Positions 25,879-34,932 of a DNA stretch of 64,000 nucleotides are shown piece by piece; position 1 is the stretch's first letter; each line of letters starts with the position of its first letter. The stretch covers positions 1 to 64,000 of the forward strand of contig CAIWRB010000122.1 in NCBI GenBank assembly GCA_903914955.1, read 5' to 3'. Under the pieces are notes generated by a model. It did not search any database. It saw nothing but the letters and a program-made list of their open reading frames with translations, and was not told the origin of the DNA. The position numbers and the translations under genes are program-made. Source of the DNA: an uncultured Chloroflexota bacterium. GTDB lineage: Bacteria > Chloroflexota > Anaerolineae > Anaerolineales > Villigracilaceae.

Positions 25879-26388
25879 ATGAAAATTCTTGAAACGGAAC
25901 GACTAGCTCTTCGACATCTCTCCGCTGGCGACGCTGAGTTTCTCATTGAATTGCTGAACGATCCAGCTTTTATTCAAAATATCGGGGATAGGGGAGTCCG
26001 CACAACAGCGGATGCCCATGCTTACATCCAAAACGGACCCGCAGCCAGTTACGCAAAAAATGGTTTTGGCCTCAGCCTTGTCATTCTCAAAGAAACTGGC
26101 GAATCAATTGGGGTTTGCGGATTGATCAAACGAGATGCGTTGGAAGATGTGGATATTGGGTATGCATTCCTGCCGCGGTATCGGTCAATGGGATACGCGG
26201 TCGAGTCTACTTTGGCTGTAAAAAAATACGCAACGGATGTGATTGGATTAGAACGCTTGGTTGCCATCGTCGACCCTAACAACTTCAGTTCGATCCGCGT
26301 GCTGGAGAAGATCGGGTTCACATTTGAGAAAATGGTCAGGCACTCAGAAGATGATATCGACCTCAAATTGTTCGCCACTACCCTATAG
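25879..26388 (+). CDS. GNAT acetyltransferase (RimJ/RimL type)
   Basis: The 169-residue protein begins ETERLALRHLSAGDAEFLIELLNDP. It has the acetyl-CoA region IGYAFLPRYRSMGYAVESTLAVKKYA and RLVAIVDPNNFSSIRVLEKIGFTFE, all standard for the RimJ/RimL-like N-acetyltransferase group. Targets may be protein N-termini, small molecules or antibiotics. It is the last intact gene before the IS-disrupted region. Confidence 0.9.
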   Translation: MKILETERLALRHLSAGDAEFLIELLNDPAFIQNIGDRGVRTTADAHAYIQNGPAASYAKNGFGLSLVILKETGESIGVCGLIKRDALEDVDIGYAFLPRYRSMGYAVESTLAVKKYATDVIGLERLVAIVDPNNFSSIRVLEKIGFTFEKMVRHSEDDIDLKLFATTL

Positions 26389-26572
26389 GTCAATCACTTA
26401 GCAAATTCCATAAACATATTCAAGAACTCGTATTTTATGGAAACCCAAGGAATCTTTCGCCTATTCCACCAATGGTGCAGGATTACTTGAGCAGAGGGTT
26501 GAACACCACCTACGCTGATTATTCAATTGGAACAAATGGTGGATTATCTTGAAAATCAACTAGAGATCAATA
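26389..26572 (+). other. Gene-remnant-like stretch before the moxR pseudogene
   Basis: No intact gene is present. One frame is open to a TGA at 26550-26552 and reads like coding sequence (HIQELVFYGNPRNLSPIPPMV, then a DYLSRGLNTTYADYSIG-like tail) but lacks a good start. It may be the decayed 3' end of a gene that once preceded moxR. I do not recognise it. Confidence 0.3.
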
Positions 26573-26720
26573 ATGAGGGCTAAGATCGCTGAAGTCGCTG
26601 TGACAGGGCAAAGTAGATTTGATGAAGTTGAACGCGCTTTTGTGGGCAAGCGTAATCTAGTGAATATGATCATTTCCTCTGTTTTGGCTGGCAGACATAT
26701 TTTATTGAAGGATTACCCCT

Positions 26721-28536
26721 GACTCCACTGCAAAAAGGGTAACACAAAGTCGGAAAAATTTAATATAATCAGCGCATGTTTAGAAAAAACACCAAACACC
26801 AACAGCCCGCATTAATTAGCGCAGCCAGTGAACTACCAGAGAAACAACGCAAACGTCTGGAGAACTCCTGGGCAGGGACCTTCTACAAAGAATTCTTCAG
26901 CCGCATTGACGAACAATCCTTTGCGGTGTTGTATTCAGAAAAAGACTCACGCCCGAATGTGCCTGTGAATGTGCTGGTCGGACTGGAAGCGCTGAAAGCA
27001 GGCTTCGGCTGGAGCGATCAAGAGTTATACGAGAACTATTGCTACAACCTGCAAGTGCGCTACGCCTTGGGCTACGACCGACTGGGCGATGGTGATTTTG
27101 AGATCCGTTCCCTTTACTACTTTCGAGAACGTCTGAGCAAATACAATGCAGAGGAAAGCATAAATTTGCTGGAAAAAGCCTTCGAGCAAATCACAGATGC
27201 CCAGATCGTGGATTTGAAAGTTCGAACCGGAATGCAAAGAATGGACTCGACCCAGATCGCCAGCAACATTGTCTCAGCCAGCCGCCTGCGACTGTTGGTG
27301 GAAGCCGTGCAGCGGGTAGAACGGATATTGAATGAGGCAGATCAGGCACGGCTGAGCGAAACCTTTGCGCCCTACATTATAGACAGTGCCGGACATTATA
27401 TCTACCGCGTCAAAGGCAAAGAAGCGCAACAGGAACATCTGCAGCAGATCGGACAAACCATTCACGTGCTGTTGCAGGATTTGAAAAGCGACTACGCTGC
27501 CGAACTTGCATATCAGATCTTGGAGCGAATTTTCGCTGAAACCTTCAATCCGCTGGCATCGTCCCCGCAGGGGGAAACTAGACCACGCGCCAAAGAAAAC
27601 TCCGAGATCACCTCTTCCTGTCTGCAGTCAGTGGATGATCTTGAAGCAACCTATCACACTAAAGGGACCGGGCATTACAAAGGCTACGTGGCCAACATCA
27701 CCGAAACCTGCGATCCTGAAAATGAGATTCAGTTAATCACCAAAGTACAAGTTGCACCCAACAATGTGGATGATGGACAACTGTTGGCAGAAGCCCTGCC
27801 CAATTTGAAAGAACGCACCGAGATCGAAACTATGATCACCGACGGCGGCTACGGCAGTGAAGTTAGTGACGATGCCCTACAAGAACATGAGGTCACCCTC
27901 ATTCAAACCGCAATTAGAGGGGCGCAACCCAGCGCTGACAAATTCAGTCTCTCCGACTTTGTCATTGAACAAAATGAAAAAGGCGACCCCAACTTGCTGA
28001 CCTGTCCACAGGGACATTCGGTTCCCGTGCTTCCCGGCCGCACGACTGGCTGGCAAGTTCGCTTCAATCCTGAGCTTTGTTCCAAATGTCCGTTCCAACT
28101 GGATGGACATTGTCGCACCCAACCTCAAAAGCGCGACCTGCGCTATCTGCTGACTTTCACCACACATGAAATGCGCGCCGCTCAACGGCGCAAAAATTAT
28201 CTGGCACATCAAGATCACAGTAACAACCTACGTTCTGCTGTGGAAGCCACCGTGCGCTCGGTGAAACATCCATTTCCTGCAGGCAAGCTGCCGGTACGTG
28301 GGCAGTTCAGAGTGACATGTATGGCGATCGCATCTGCTGCCACAACCAACGTGCGGAGGATTAGACGCTACTTGACTGCAAAAATGAAGCAAGCAGAAGC
28401 AGCAAAAAACCTCCAAAGCGAAGCTGGGCCTGCCGCCGTGGTTTCTTTTTTTGTCATTTCGGTGCGCTGGCTACGCTCCCGGTTGGCTTTCAGCCCAAGT
28501 TTCGATTATTAAAGAACGGCTTCTTGCACTGGAGTC
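26721..28536 (+). mobile_element. IS1182-family insertion sequence (about 1.8 kb)
   Basis: The imperfect terminal inverted repeats start GACTCCACTGCAA on the left and, read inward from the right end, GACTCCAGTGCAA, matching 15 of 17. Both ends are flanked by ACCCCT (26715-26720 and 28537-28542), a six-base target duplication, or CCCC if the repeat is counted one base longer. It holds a single transposase gene. It landed exactly in the Walker A region of the moxR remnant. Confidence 0.9.
26776..28512 (+). CDS. IS1182-family transposase
   Basis: The 578-residue protein has the IS1182/IS5-like N-terminal dimerisation and helical region (FYKEFFSRIDEQSFAVLYSEKDSRPNVPVNVLVGLEALK). DDE-type core elements follow (RMDSTQIASN for the first Asp; MITDGGYGSE for the second; a C-terminal EATVRSVKHPFPAGKLPVRG block with the Glu). 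Between them is a Cys cluster (CPQGH, CSKCPFQLDGHC). A TATAAT hexamer ends six bases before the ATG, so the mRNA is probably leaderless. The reading frame is intact, so the element may still be active. Confidence 0.92.
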   Translation: MFRKNTKHQQPALISAASELPEKQRKRLENSWAGTFYKEFFSRIDEQSFAVLYSEKDSRPNVPVNVLVGLEALKAGFGWSDQELYENYCYNLQVRYALGYDRLGDGDFEIRSLYYFRERLSKYNAEESINLLEKAFEQITDAQIVDLKVRTGMQRMDSTQIASNIVSASRLRLLVEAVQRVERILNEADQARLSETFAPYIIDSAGHYIYRVKGKEAQQEHLQQIGQTIHVLLQDLKSDYAAELAYQILERIFAETFNPLASSPQGETRPRAKENSEITSSCLQSVDDLEATYHTKGTGHYKGYVANITETCDPENEIQLITKVQVAPNNVDDGQLLAEALPNLKERTEIETMITDGGYGSEVSDDALQEHEVTLIQTAIRGAQPSADKFSLSDFVIEQNEKGDPNLLTCPQGHSVPVLPGRTTGWQVRFNPELCSKCPFQLDGHCRTQPQKRDLRYLLTFTTHEMRAAQRRKNYLAHQDHSNNLRSAVEATVRSVKHPFPAGKLPVRGQFRVTCMAIASAATTNVRRIRRYLTAKMKQAEAAKNLQSEAGPAAVVSFFVISVRWLRSRLAFSPSFDY

Positions 28537-28633
28537 ACCCCTGCCTTGGGAAAACATTCCAGGCTCGATCTTTATTACGGCAAGGGCCGATCTTCGCCAA
28601 CTCGTGCTGGCAGATGATATCGACGTTTGACGA

Positions 28634-29143
28634 TCAATCAAAATAAATATTCAGATCCGAACAGTCGAAGCGATAACCGCAATTGGGACAAGTCACTTTG
28701 CAATTCATTTCATGCATGCTCGATCCACAGCGATCACAAGTCCACACTTTTTTCTCGCTCCATAATATTGGTTGAAATATAGATGTGTCGAATTGAGCGA
28801 TATTTTTCGCTCCCAATGTTTTCAAATTGTTAATCACATTCTCCGCGTCATTTCTTAATTTTTCCACTTGAATTCCCCGACAAATTTCAGGCCAGTCTTT
28901 CAGCCATTTTGTGCTGCGCTCGTATACCTTGACCGCACCGTTATAATTTCCGCGCGTGATGTGCAAGTAGGCGACTGCCACTTGTAAAATTCCTTGATAC
29001 AAGTTTCTTATTTTGCTCGTTTCCTTGCGCCACGCATCTTCCAATTCTTCGTGGGCTTTAAAGAATTTTAGCTCGTTAAATAACTTCAATCCCTCAACTG
29101 CTTTTGGATGTAGTGTGCCATTACAAATAAATTCATCCTTCAT
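28634..29143 (-). CDS. DUF309 protein with C-terminal zinc ribbon
   Basis: The 169-residue protein starts with a DUF309 helical domain (LKLFNELKFFKAHEELEDAWRKET; QGILQVAVAYLHITRGNYNGAVKVYE). It ends with a rubredoxin-like ribbon holding CDRCGSSMHEMNC and CPNCGYRFDC. The DUF309 core is usually about 100-130 residues and stands alone, so the ribbon is an addition. Function is unknown; metal binding by the four or more Cys is likely. Its 3' end abuts the decayed moxR region. Confidence 0.85.
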   Translation of the reverse strand: MKDEFICNGTLHPKAVEGLKLFNELKFFKAHEELEDAWRKETSKIRNLYQGILQVAVAYLHITRGNYNGAVKVYERSTKWLKDWPEICRGIQVEKLRNDAENVINNLKTLGAKNIAQFDTSIFQPILWSEKKVWTCDRCGSSMHEMNCKVTCPNCGYRFDCSDLNIYFD

Positions 29144-29221
29144 CGTTCATCCTTTTAATGCGGCAGTATAACATGTGGATAATTTCAAGAGTACAATTTA
29201 GCATATGCAAAGGACACCACT

Positions 29222-29710
29222 GTGACCAGCACCGCACTCTCGATCAGTATCATTTTTGGGACAGGTTTTCTCGCGCACGGCTACAACCTCGCAGGCTTTT
29301 ATGTTTTTGCGCGCTGGTTTGGTTTATTAGGAGTATTATGGTTAATTGCCCAATACAACCGCTGGAACTGGTTTTCGGCAGTCGCTTTGATCATAAACAT
29401 CCTCGCCTCCGGACTTGGAATATGGATGGGGTTTCATGCCGGCTGGTTGATCGCTGGCTCAATCTTTAGCCTGGTCGCATGGGACCTATCCGAATTCCAC
29501 CGCCGAACTCGCACGATGCTAAAAGATGGTCTTCGCAGAATGGAGCGGCTTCATATTGCGCGGCTTAGTTTCCTCGCTTTAGCTGGGCTTGTATTCGCCA
29601 CTCTGCTGCTGCTCTTGCGCGGACAATTCACAAGTGATTGGGGCTTGCTACTTATCCTAATGATCGTTGCTTCCCTCATCCAATTTATAGCTGGGTTGAG
29701 AACTTCTTAA
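29222..29710 (+). CDS. Small integral membrane protein of unknown function
   Basis: This 162-residue protein has about five hydrophobic segments. Two are at the N-terminus (SISIIFGTGFLAHGYNLAGF...), two lie around residues 45-80 and one or two near the C-terminus, separated by a charged cytoplasmic-type stretch (SEFHRRTRTMLKDGLRRMER). The start is GTG at 29222 with AAGGA nine bases upstream; no in-frame ATG fits. I do not recognise a family. It precedes an aminotransferase gene on the same strand. Confidence 0.7.
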   Translation: MTSTALSISIIFGTGFLAHGYNLAGFYVFARWFGLLGVLWLIAQYNRWNWFSAVALIINILASGLGIWMGFHAGWLIAGSIFSLVAWDLSEFHRRTRTMLKDGLRRMERLHIARLSFLALAGLVFATLLLLLRGQFTSDWGLLLILMIVASLIQFIAGLRTS

Positions 29711-29787
29711 TGAATAAAGACTTCGAATGTCAAAACACTTCCGAGGTCTGGTTCAATTCAAAATAAAAAATCCAAGTGAGGCTTTCC

Positions 29788-31140
29788 ATGTTTGATCTCC
29801 CCGACAACGAAATTCTATCCCTTTCCCAAGAACATGTCTTCTGGACGTGGTCTGCGCAAGCCAAAGTTAATCCCATTGCTGTAAAGCATGCCAAAGGCGT
29901 GTACTTCTGGGATGTTGATGATAAACGCTATCTTGATTTCAACTCTATGACGATGTGTGTCAACATAGGCCACGGAAATGAACGCGTCATCAAAGCCATG
30001 CAAGATCAGGCCGCAGAATTGCCTTATGCCGCGCCTGGCATGACAACGAAAATCCGCGCGCTGGCTAGCAAAGCTGTGGCGGATGTCACACCGCAGGGAG
30101 CATTGAGCAAAGTACTGTTCACGCTCGGCGGTGCGGACGCGAACGAGAATGCCATCAAGTTGGCGCGCGGCTATACAAAGCGGCACAAGATTTTAGCGCG
30201 CTATCGCTCATATCATGGCGCGAGTGCAGGCGCAATGGCCGCCACCGGTGATCCGCGGCGCGTGGGTTGGGAGCCGAACTTGATGACAGGTGTGGTGCAT
30301 TTCCTCGACCCGTATCGTTATCGCTCAACCTTTCATCGCATGAATCCAAATATTTCAGAAGCGGATTTTGCCCTTGATTACGTCAATCATTTGGAAGAGA
30401 TCATTTTATATGAAGGTCCCGAATCCATTGCAGGCATCATTATGGAATCAGTGACGGGTACGAATGGCATCATCATCCCTCCGCAGGGATACATGCAAGG
30501 CGTGCGAGCGCTGTGTGATAAATACGGCATCGTCATGATCGCGGATGAAGTCATGAGCGGTTTTGGCCGCACAGGCAAATGGTTTGCAATTGAGCATTGG
30601 GATGTTGTACCAGATATTATGACGATGGCAAAGGGACTCACATCCGCGTATGCGCCGCTGGGTGCGGTTGCGATGAAGCCTGAGATTGCCACGGCTTTCA
30701 ATGAGCATCCCTTTGAAAGCGGGCTGACTTATACCTCACATCCCATATCTCTGGCGGCGGCTGTGGCAAACATCAACGTCATCAGGGACGATAAACTCGT
30801 CGAGCACGCGGCAGGCATGGGCGTAGTCTTAAGGCGCATGTTATCCGATCTCGGTGAGGCACATCCATCCATTGGTGAAGTCCGCAATATCGGTTTATTC
30901 GGAATCATCGAATTGGTCAAAAATAGAAATACAAAAGAGCCGATAGCTCCCTGGAACGGGTCTGCGCCTGAGATGGTTGCGCTGCGAAAATATTGCGCGG
31001 ATCATGGATTATTTTTATACACTCATTGGCATACCGTATTGATCATCCCGCCGTTGATCATTGATGAAGAACAGTTGAAAGAAGGCATGGATGTTTTGGA
31101 TAAGGCTTTGGAAATCACGGATAAATCTGTGATGATATAA
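29788..31140 (+). CDS. Class III PLP-dependent aminotransferase
   Basis: This 450-residue fold type I aminotransferase has the phosphate-binding region TLGGADANENAIKLARGYT, the ring-stacking MESVTGTNGIIIPPQGY, the cofactor Asp in MIADEVMSGFGRTG and the catalytic Lys in TMAKGLTSAYAPLG. It resembles omega-amino acid or taurine:pyruvate aminotransferases. ATG 29788 is preferred to the GTG four codons upstream. No pathway neighbours define the substrate. The IS701 element follows within 50 bases and could affect its 3' end or termination. Confidence 0.9.
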   Translation: MFDLPDNEILSLSQEHVFWTWSAQAKVNPIAVKHAKGVYFWDVDDKRYLDFNSMTMCVNIGHGNERVIKAMQDQAAELPYAAPGMTTKIRALASKAVADVTPQGALSKVLFTLGGADANENAIKLARGYTKRHKILARYRSYHGASAGAMAATGDPRRVGWEPNLMTGVVHFLDPYRYRSTFHRMNPNISEADFALDYVNHLEEIILYEGPESIAGIIMESVTGTNGIIIPPQGYMQGVRALCDKYGIVMIADEVMSGFGRTGKWFAIEHWDVVPDIMTMAKGLTSAYAPLGAVAMKPEIATAFNEHPFESGLTYTSHPISLAAAVANINVIRDDKLVEHAAGMGVVLRRMLSDLGEAHPSIGEVRNIGLFGIIELVKNRNTKEPIAPWNGSAPEMVALRKYCADHGLFLYTHWHTVLIIPPLIIDEEQLKEGMDVLDKALEITDKSVMI

Positions 31141-31186
31141 ATCTATTTATCCGGGATCATCTACAAGTCAAGATAAGTGTTTTTAT

Positions 31187-32808
31187 TATTACAGCGCAAG
31201 GTTGCGAGTGAAAAGCTCAAGTTGAGCGATTTTTTTCTTGCGGTGTGAACGGTAAGCGACGAAGTTGCGTTTTTGGTAATAGCGCACTCGCTCCATAGCT
31301 GATTGAATGTCCGAAATAAATGAAGGCAAAACGCTGCAAAGCAAAATGCGAACTTGATAAATGGTAAGCGCAGGAGCCTGTTCTTGAAATTGAATTCTCA
31401 AACGCACCAGGAAATGATGAGCCAGAGAAACCAGGAGCATATGATGATGCCATCCAATCCAACTGCGCATCTCATAATGGTCCATCCCGACTTCACCTTT
31501 GCTTTCTTCGAAGATGGATTCAATCGGCCACCTCATTCCGCAAACTCTGACCAGCTCTGCCAGGGGAATATGGATAGGAGCATTGCTAAAAAAGTATTTG
31601 ATCTCCGAAGGATCGTCCAGATTGCGGCGAATGATCAACCAGAGTTCACCAGCGGGCAAGCCTGCGCGCGATTCAGTCACGCGCAGAAATGCGAAATCAC
31701 AAACAATAGGTCCCTTGCTGCCTTCTTTGATCACCGCTCGGGTCCAATCTTGCTTTTGTATCTTCTTCACCAAATCCTTGACCTGGATGGGATGCTTCCT
31801 CGCATCGCTCAATCGCAATTGAGTGGGATGATGTCCGTGACCGCTCCATTGGGGAATATGAACCTTGGGCGCACTACACCAGATCAGGCTGTTGTCCTTG
31901 ATGGCAGTGAAATACCACTTTCCCGTAGCAGCGATACCGTCCCGAAAGGCGGAACTATCTCCATACAAAGCATCTGCCGCCACCCAGGAAAATGGCAAAT
32001 TGCCTCGTTGGATGGCACTTTTCAACAATTCCAGCCCGATTCCCGGCTTCGTTTTGAAATCCAGATCTTCCGGTACCCCGCAGGCTTGCCTTTGCTCGGC
32101 ATGTCCTTCTTCAAGCCACTTTTCTGGCATGAACAACCTGCCTTCGATCAAACTATATCCTTTGCGACTGGCGTATCCCAAATACACTCCGACTTGCCCG
32201 TTCGCGATCTTTCCCACCGACCCACAATATTGAGCCGCCACCCCGACCGATGCTGTGCCTTGTTTGACCGAGCTCGATTCATCAATCAACATGACCCCGT
32301 CCTCTTCCCCCAAACTCTCCCCGATCAATTCTTGATGGGTCGCGATCACTGGCTCCGTCTCCCATTGGCTTTGCCCAACAAAGTATTGCAGACTGCGTAC
32401 TTTCTCTTTCTGTCCCAGCGCCATCTGTTCTACATTCTTACGCGTCGTATTACCCAGCAAGCCATGCAGATAGCTCAGGCTTTTCTGGATTTGCTCCACT
32501 CGTTGAAAGGCAGACTTGAACAGCTTCATGTATTTTTTCGTTTCACTCAAGAACAACTTGACATCTTTCGTCGACAGATTGCACTCGGGGGCCGGGCATG
32601 TTTCAACTTGAACTCCACTAAGCTGCCTCTCGGTTTTCCTGATCAACTCCTTGGTTTGACTCGACAACTTTTCTCGTCTGGTTTCGGTTACAATTTCTTT
32701 CGGCATGGTTTTCTTCCTCTCCTTTTCACTCGCTGGTGATTGGAGAAAGATACCATGCTTTTTTCTCAGATTACCCTGTTTTTACACTCGCAACCTTGCG
32801 CTGTAATA
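31187..32808 (-). mobile_element. IS701-family insertion sequence (1.6 kb)
   Basis: Perfect terminal inverted repeats of about 24 bases begin TATTACAGCGCAAGG at each end. They are bordered by the direct repeat TTAT (31183-31186 and 32809-32812), a four-base target duplication typical of IS701. One transposase gene on the minus strand fills the element. Intact ends and ORF suggest a recent insertion. Confidence 0.92.
31189..32706 (-). CDS. IS701-family transposase
   Basis: The 505-residue DDE transposase has IS701 hallmarks: the first Asp in MLIDESSSVKQGTASVGVAAQYCGSVGK, the second in VAADALYGDSSAFRD, and the Glu in RWPIESIFEESKGEVGMDHYE. It mediates cut-and-paste movement. The stop codon lies within the right inverted repeat, so the gene spans nearly the whole element. 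The frame is intact. Confidence 0.94.
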   Translation of the reverse strand: MPKEIVTETRREKLSSQTKELIRKTERQLSGVQVETCPAPECNLSTKDVKLFLSETKKYMKLFKSAFQRVEQIQKSLSYLHGLLGNTTRKNVEQMALGQKEKVRSLQYFVGQSQWETEPVIATHQELIGESLGEEDGVMLIDESSSVKQGTASVGVAAQYCGSVGKIANGQVGVYLGYASRKGYSLIEGRLFMPEKWLEEGHAEQRQACGVPEDLDFKTKPGIGLELLKSAIQRGNLPFSWVAADALYGDSSAFRDGIAATGKWYFTAIKDNSLIWCSAPKVHIPQWSGHGHHPTQLRLSDARKHPIQVKDLVKKIQKQDWTRAVIKEGSKGPIVCDFAFLRVTESRAGLPAGELWLIIRRNLDDPSEIKYFFSNAPIHIPLAELVRVCGMRWPIESIFEESKGEVGMDHYEMRSWIGWHHHMLLVSLAHHFLVRLRIQFQEQAPALTIYQVRILLCSVLPSFISDIQSAMERVRYYQKRNFVAYRSHRKKKIAQLELFTRNLAL

Positions 32809-32846
32809 TTATATTCGCCTACGTTTTGCTGATTTCGATGATTGGG

Positions 32847-34883
32847 CTACTTGACCTGCGTTGACTCAGGGAAAGGGTCCCGCCGCCCGCTGGGCAATAA
32901 CAGCATATCGGCCATGTAATAGGCATATTCATAAGCGGTCGTTGCACCACCCTCCCCAACGATCGGCTCGATGAGTTCATTCCCATTCGCGTCAACCCCG
33001 GAGATGATACGATCTGATAAAACCTTTATTTCAGCGATGAGCGGTTCCATGTCTGAGTCAAAAGGCATTGCCTGTAATTGCAACGTCTTAGTGAGCAGGT
33101 GCTCAGACCAACCTTTCATATTTTCCAAACAAAGCACCACATTTCCGCTTTGCGTTTTAATATTCTCTGTTGCATCAATGGCTTGTGCAGCTAGCTTTAC
33201 GTGTGAAATTGTCTGCGAAATATATCCATGTTCGTTTGTGCCTGGTTCGCCATTCAGAAGCAAACCATATCCGTCTGTGGGGTCGCTTACACTTCCGTCT
33301 GTATTCCAGTCGAGATATTGACCGGTGCTCTCATCTCCCACTACCAGGTTAATGATCTCTTCAATTTTTGCACGAAAAAGTCCCTGATCACCATTTGAAA
33401 ACGAGTCCTGCAAATCGCCAACGGTTGAATACAACCAGTCTGACGAATCCCATAATCCTTGAATGAGCGCAGTCTCATCGGGAGTCGTCGGAAATGACAC
33501 AAGAACATGCCGCACATGGATCAAGGCAAGCGGAGGAAACACAGAGGATGCAATGATGTCACCCGAGGTTTCATTTGGAATTGGACTATTATCCGATTCG
33601 ACTGTAACTTCGATCTGGTCAAACAGCGACAGGATATTTTCCTGGTTCAGGTTTGTGTAAATCAACTGTCCTTGAGCAGTCTCATCCATTACAACTGAGC
33701 CAATGTCAAGACGGTCTTCACCACCTCGTGCGAGAACCCAAACATCGAAATGAGTCCCAGCTTCCGGCGCAGAAAGACCAGTCAGAGTGATCGTCACTTT
33801 ATCCATCAGCCCATTTTGATCTGAATACACAACCCGGCCAACCGCCTGATTTTCATCCGCCACGGGAGAAATCAAGAAACGGGGGATGGCTAATACCAAG
33901 CCGATTAGCAGAAGTGCGACGGCGCCTACCCAACCCCAATTGAAGGAACGCGCTGCTTTTGATTTTTGAGAAACTGCGCGGGCCTTTTTCATCAGTTCCA
34001 AGGTTTTAGAAGAAACTGTTTGCCCACCGATCACCGCTGAAAGTTCCTCTGCCATTTCTATGGCGCTGTCATACCGAAGATCAGGATCCTTGGCGATGGC
34101 GCGGTCGATGATGGTTTGCAGATCCACTGAAATGCCGAGGATCGGCGGCGGCGGCTCGTTGATATGTTTCATTAACACGCCAAAAGAAGATTCGGCTTCG
34201 AAGGGAACCACACCTGCCAGCATTTCATATAAAATTACACCGAGCGAGTAGAGATCAGATTTGCGGTCAACTTTATCACCGCGAGCCTGTTCGGGACTCA
34301 TATAAGCTGGTGTACCGGAGACTGTCCCTGTTGATGTTTGGATAGATGAGTCAAGAATGCGTACCAACCCAAAATCGGTCAGGATGGGTTCTACATCGGC
34401 AGGTAAAAGCTGGTCAGGGTCGACTGGTCCGCTTGCTGAACGTAAGAGCACATTGGCAGGTTTTATATCACGATGGACAATTTGTTGGGCGTGAGCGTAA
34501 TCTATGGCCGAGGCAAGCGCTGAGATGATCTTCACGATCATTTCCTGCGGAAGTTTTTTACCACGGCTCTGAAGAGTCTTTAAGAAATTTGCAAGAGTCG
34601 CACCTGGAACATATTCCATAATGAGGCAGGGCTGCCCTTCCACCAGATCATAGTCAAACATTTGAATAATATTGGGATGACGCAGACTTGCTACCACGCG
34701 CGCTTCACGTTCAAAGCGCATCCGTGTATCAGGATCATGGTCGACCTGATCGCGCATGATCTTTACTGCCACTTTGCGGTTAAGTGATTTATGCTCGCCG
34801 AGATAAATTTCCGCCATGCCCCCGCGCGCAATAAATTCGCCTATCTGGACATTTCCAATTATTTTTCCATTCCAGTTGGACAT
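32847..34883 (-). CDS. Transmembrane Ser/Thr protein kinase with extracellular sensor-like domain
   Basis: The 678-residue protein has a Hanks-type kinase domain at residues about 10-275: G-loop IARGGMAEIYLG, VAVKIM Lys, catalytic HRDIKPANVLL, DFGLVRI and GTPAYMSPEQARG. A linker and one membrane helix follow (about 317-338, GAVALLLIGLVLAIPRFLI). The outer part has no PASTA repeats but an unrecognised domain with two EF-hand-like Asp-rich loops (DWNTDGSVSD and DANGNELIEP). TATAAT ends five bases before the ATG, suggesting leaderless transcription. It is divergent from pncC. Signals and targets are unknown. Confidence 0.92.
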   Translation of the reverse strand: MSNWNGKIIGNVQIGEFIARGGMAEIYLGEHKSLNRKVAVKIMRDQVDHDPDTRMRFEREARVVASLRHPNIIQMFDYDLVEGQPCLIMEYVPGATLANFLKTLQSRGKKLPQEMIVKIISALASAIDYAHAQQIVHRDIKPANVLLRSASGPVDPDQLLPADVEPILTDFGLVRILDSSIQTSTGTVSGTPAYMSPEQARGDKVDRKSDLYSLGVILYEMLAGVVPFEAESSFGVLMKHINEPPPPILGISVDLQTIIDRAIAKDPDLRYDSAIEMAEELSAVIGGQTVSSKTLELMKKARAVSQKSKAARSFNWGWVGAVALLLIGLVLAIPRFLISPVADENQAVGRVVYSDQNGLMDKVTITLTGLSAPEAGTHFDVWVLARGGEDRLDIGSVVMDETAQGQLIYTNLNQENILSLFDQIEVTVESDNSPIPNETSGDIIASSVFPPLALIHVRHVLVSFPTTPDETALIQGLWDSSDWLYSTVGDLQDSFSNGDQGLFRAKIEEIINLVVGDESTGQYLDWNTDGSVSDPTDGYGLLLNGEPGTNEHGYISQTISHVKLAAQAIDATENIKTQSGNVVLCLENMKGWSEHLLTKTLQLQAMPFDSDMEPLIAEIKVLSDRIISGVDANGNELIEPIVGEGGATTAYEYAYYMADMLLLPSGRRDPFPESTQVK

Positions 34884-34888
34884 GCCGC

Positions 34889-34908
34889 ATTATACCCGAT
34901 AGTATAAT
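34889..34908. promoter_or_regulatory. Back-to-back -10 elements for the kinase and pncC
   Basis: On the minus strand TATAAT (34894-34889) stands five bases before the kinase ATG. On the plus strand TATAAT (34903-34908) stands 24 bases before the pncC ATG, which has its own AAGGAG. The two -10 boxes are nine bases apart, so the polymerases would compete. Confidence 0.65.
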
Positions 34909-34932
34909 TGCTCAAATTACAAGGAGACCCTT

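Larger units (their letters stand above)
26573..28630 (+). pseudogene. moxR-family AAA ATPase remnant interrupted by an IS1182-like element
   Basis: The 5' part (26573-26720) encodes MRAKIAEVAV... VGKRNLVNMIISSVLAGRHILLKDYP, the start of a MoxR ATPase up to Walker A. Removing the insertion and one ACCCCT copy restores the frame into CLGKTFQARSLL, matching the usual PGLGKT with Gly changed to Cys. Soon after comes GPIFAN and, one base out of frame, LVLADDIDV. These are the two halves of the Walker B block GPIFANLVLADEIN, so about 35-40 residues between Walker A and B are deleted and a frameshift follows. The gene is therefore dead by insertion, deletion and frameshift. MoxR chaperones normally act with DUF58/VWA proteins, none of which is nearby. 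Confidence 0.85.

Noticed and set aside
31354-32739. 461-codon ORF on the plus strand across the IS701 transposase
   Set aside because: It is antisense to a clear transposase and has no recognisable protein motifs; a codon-bias shadow.
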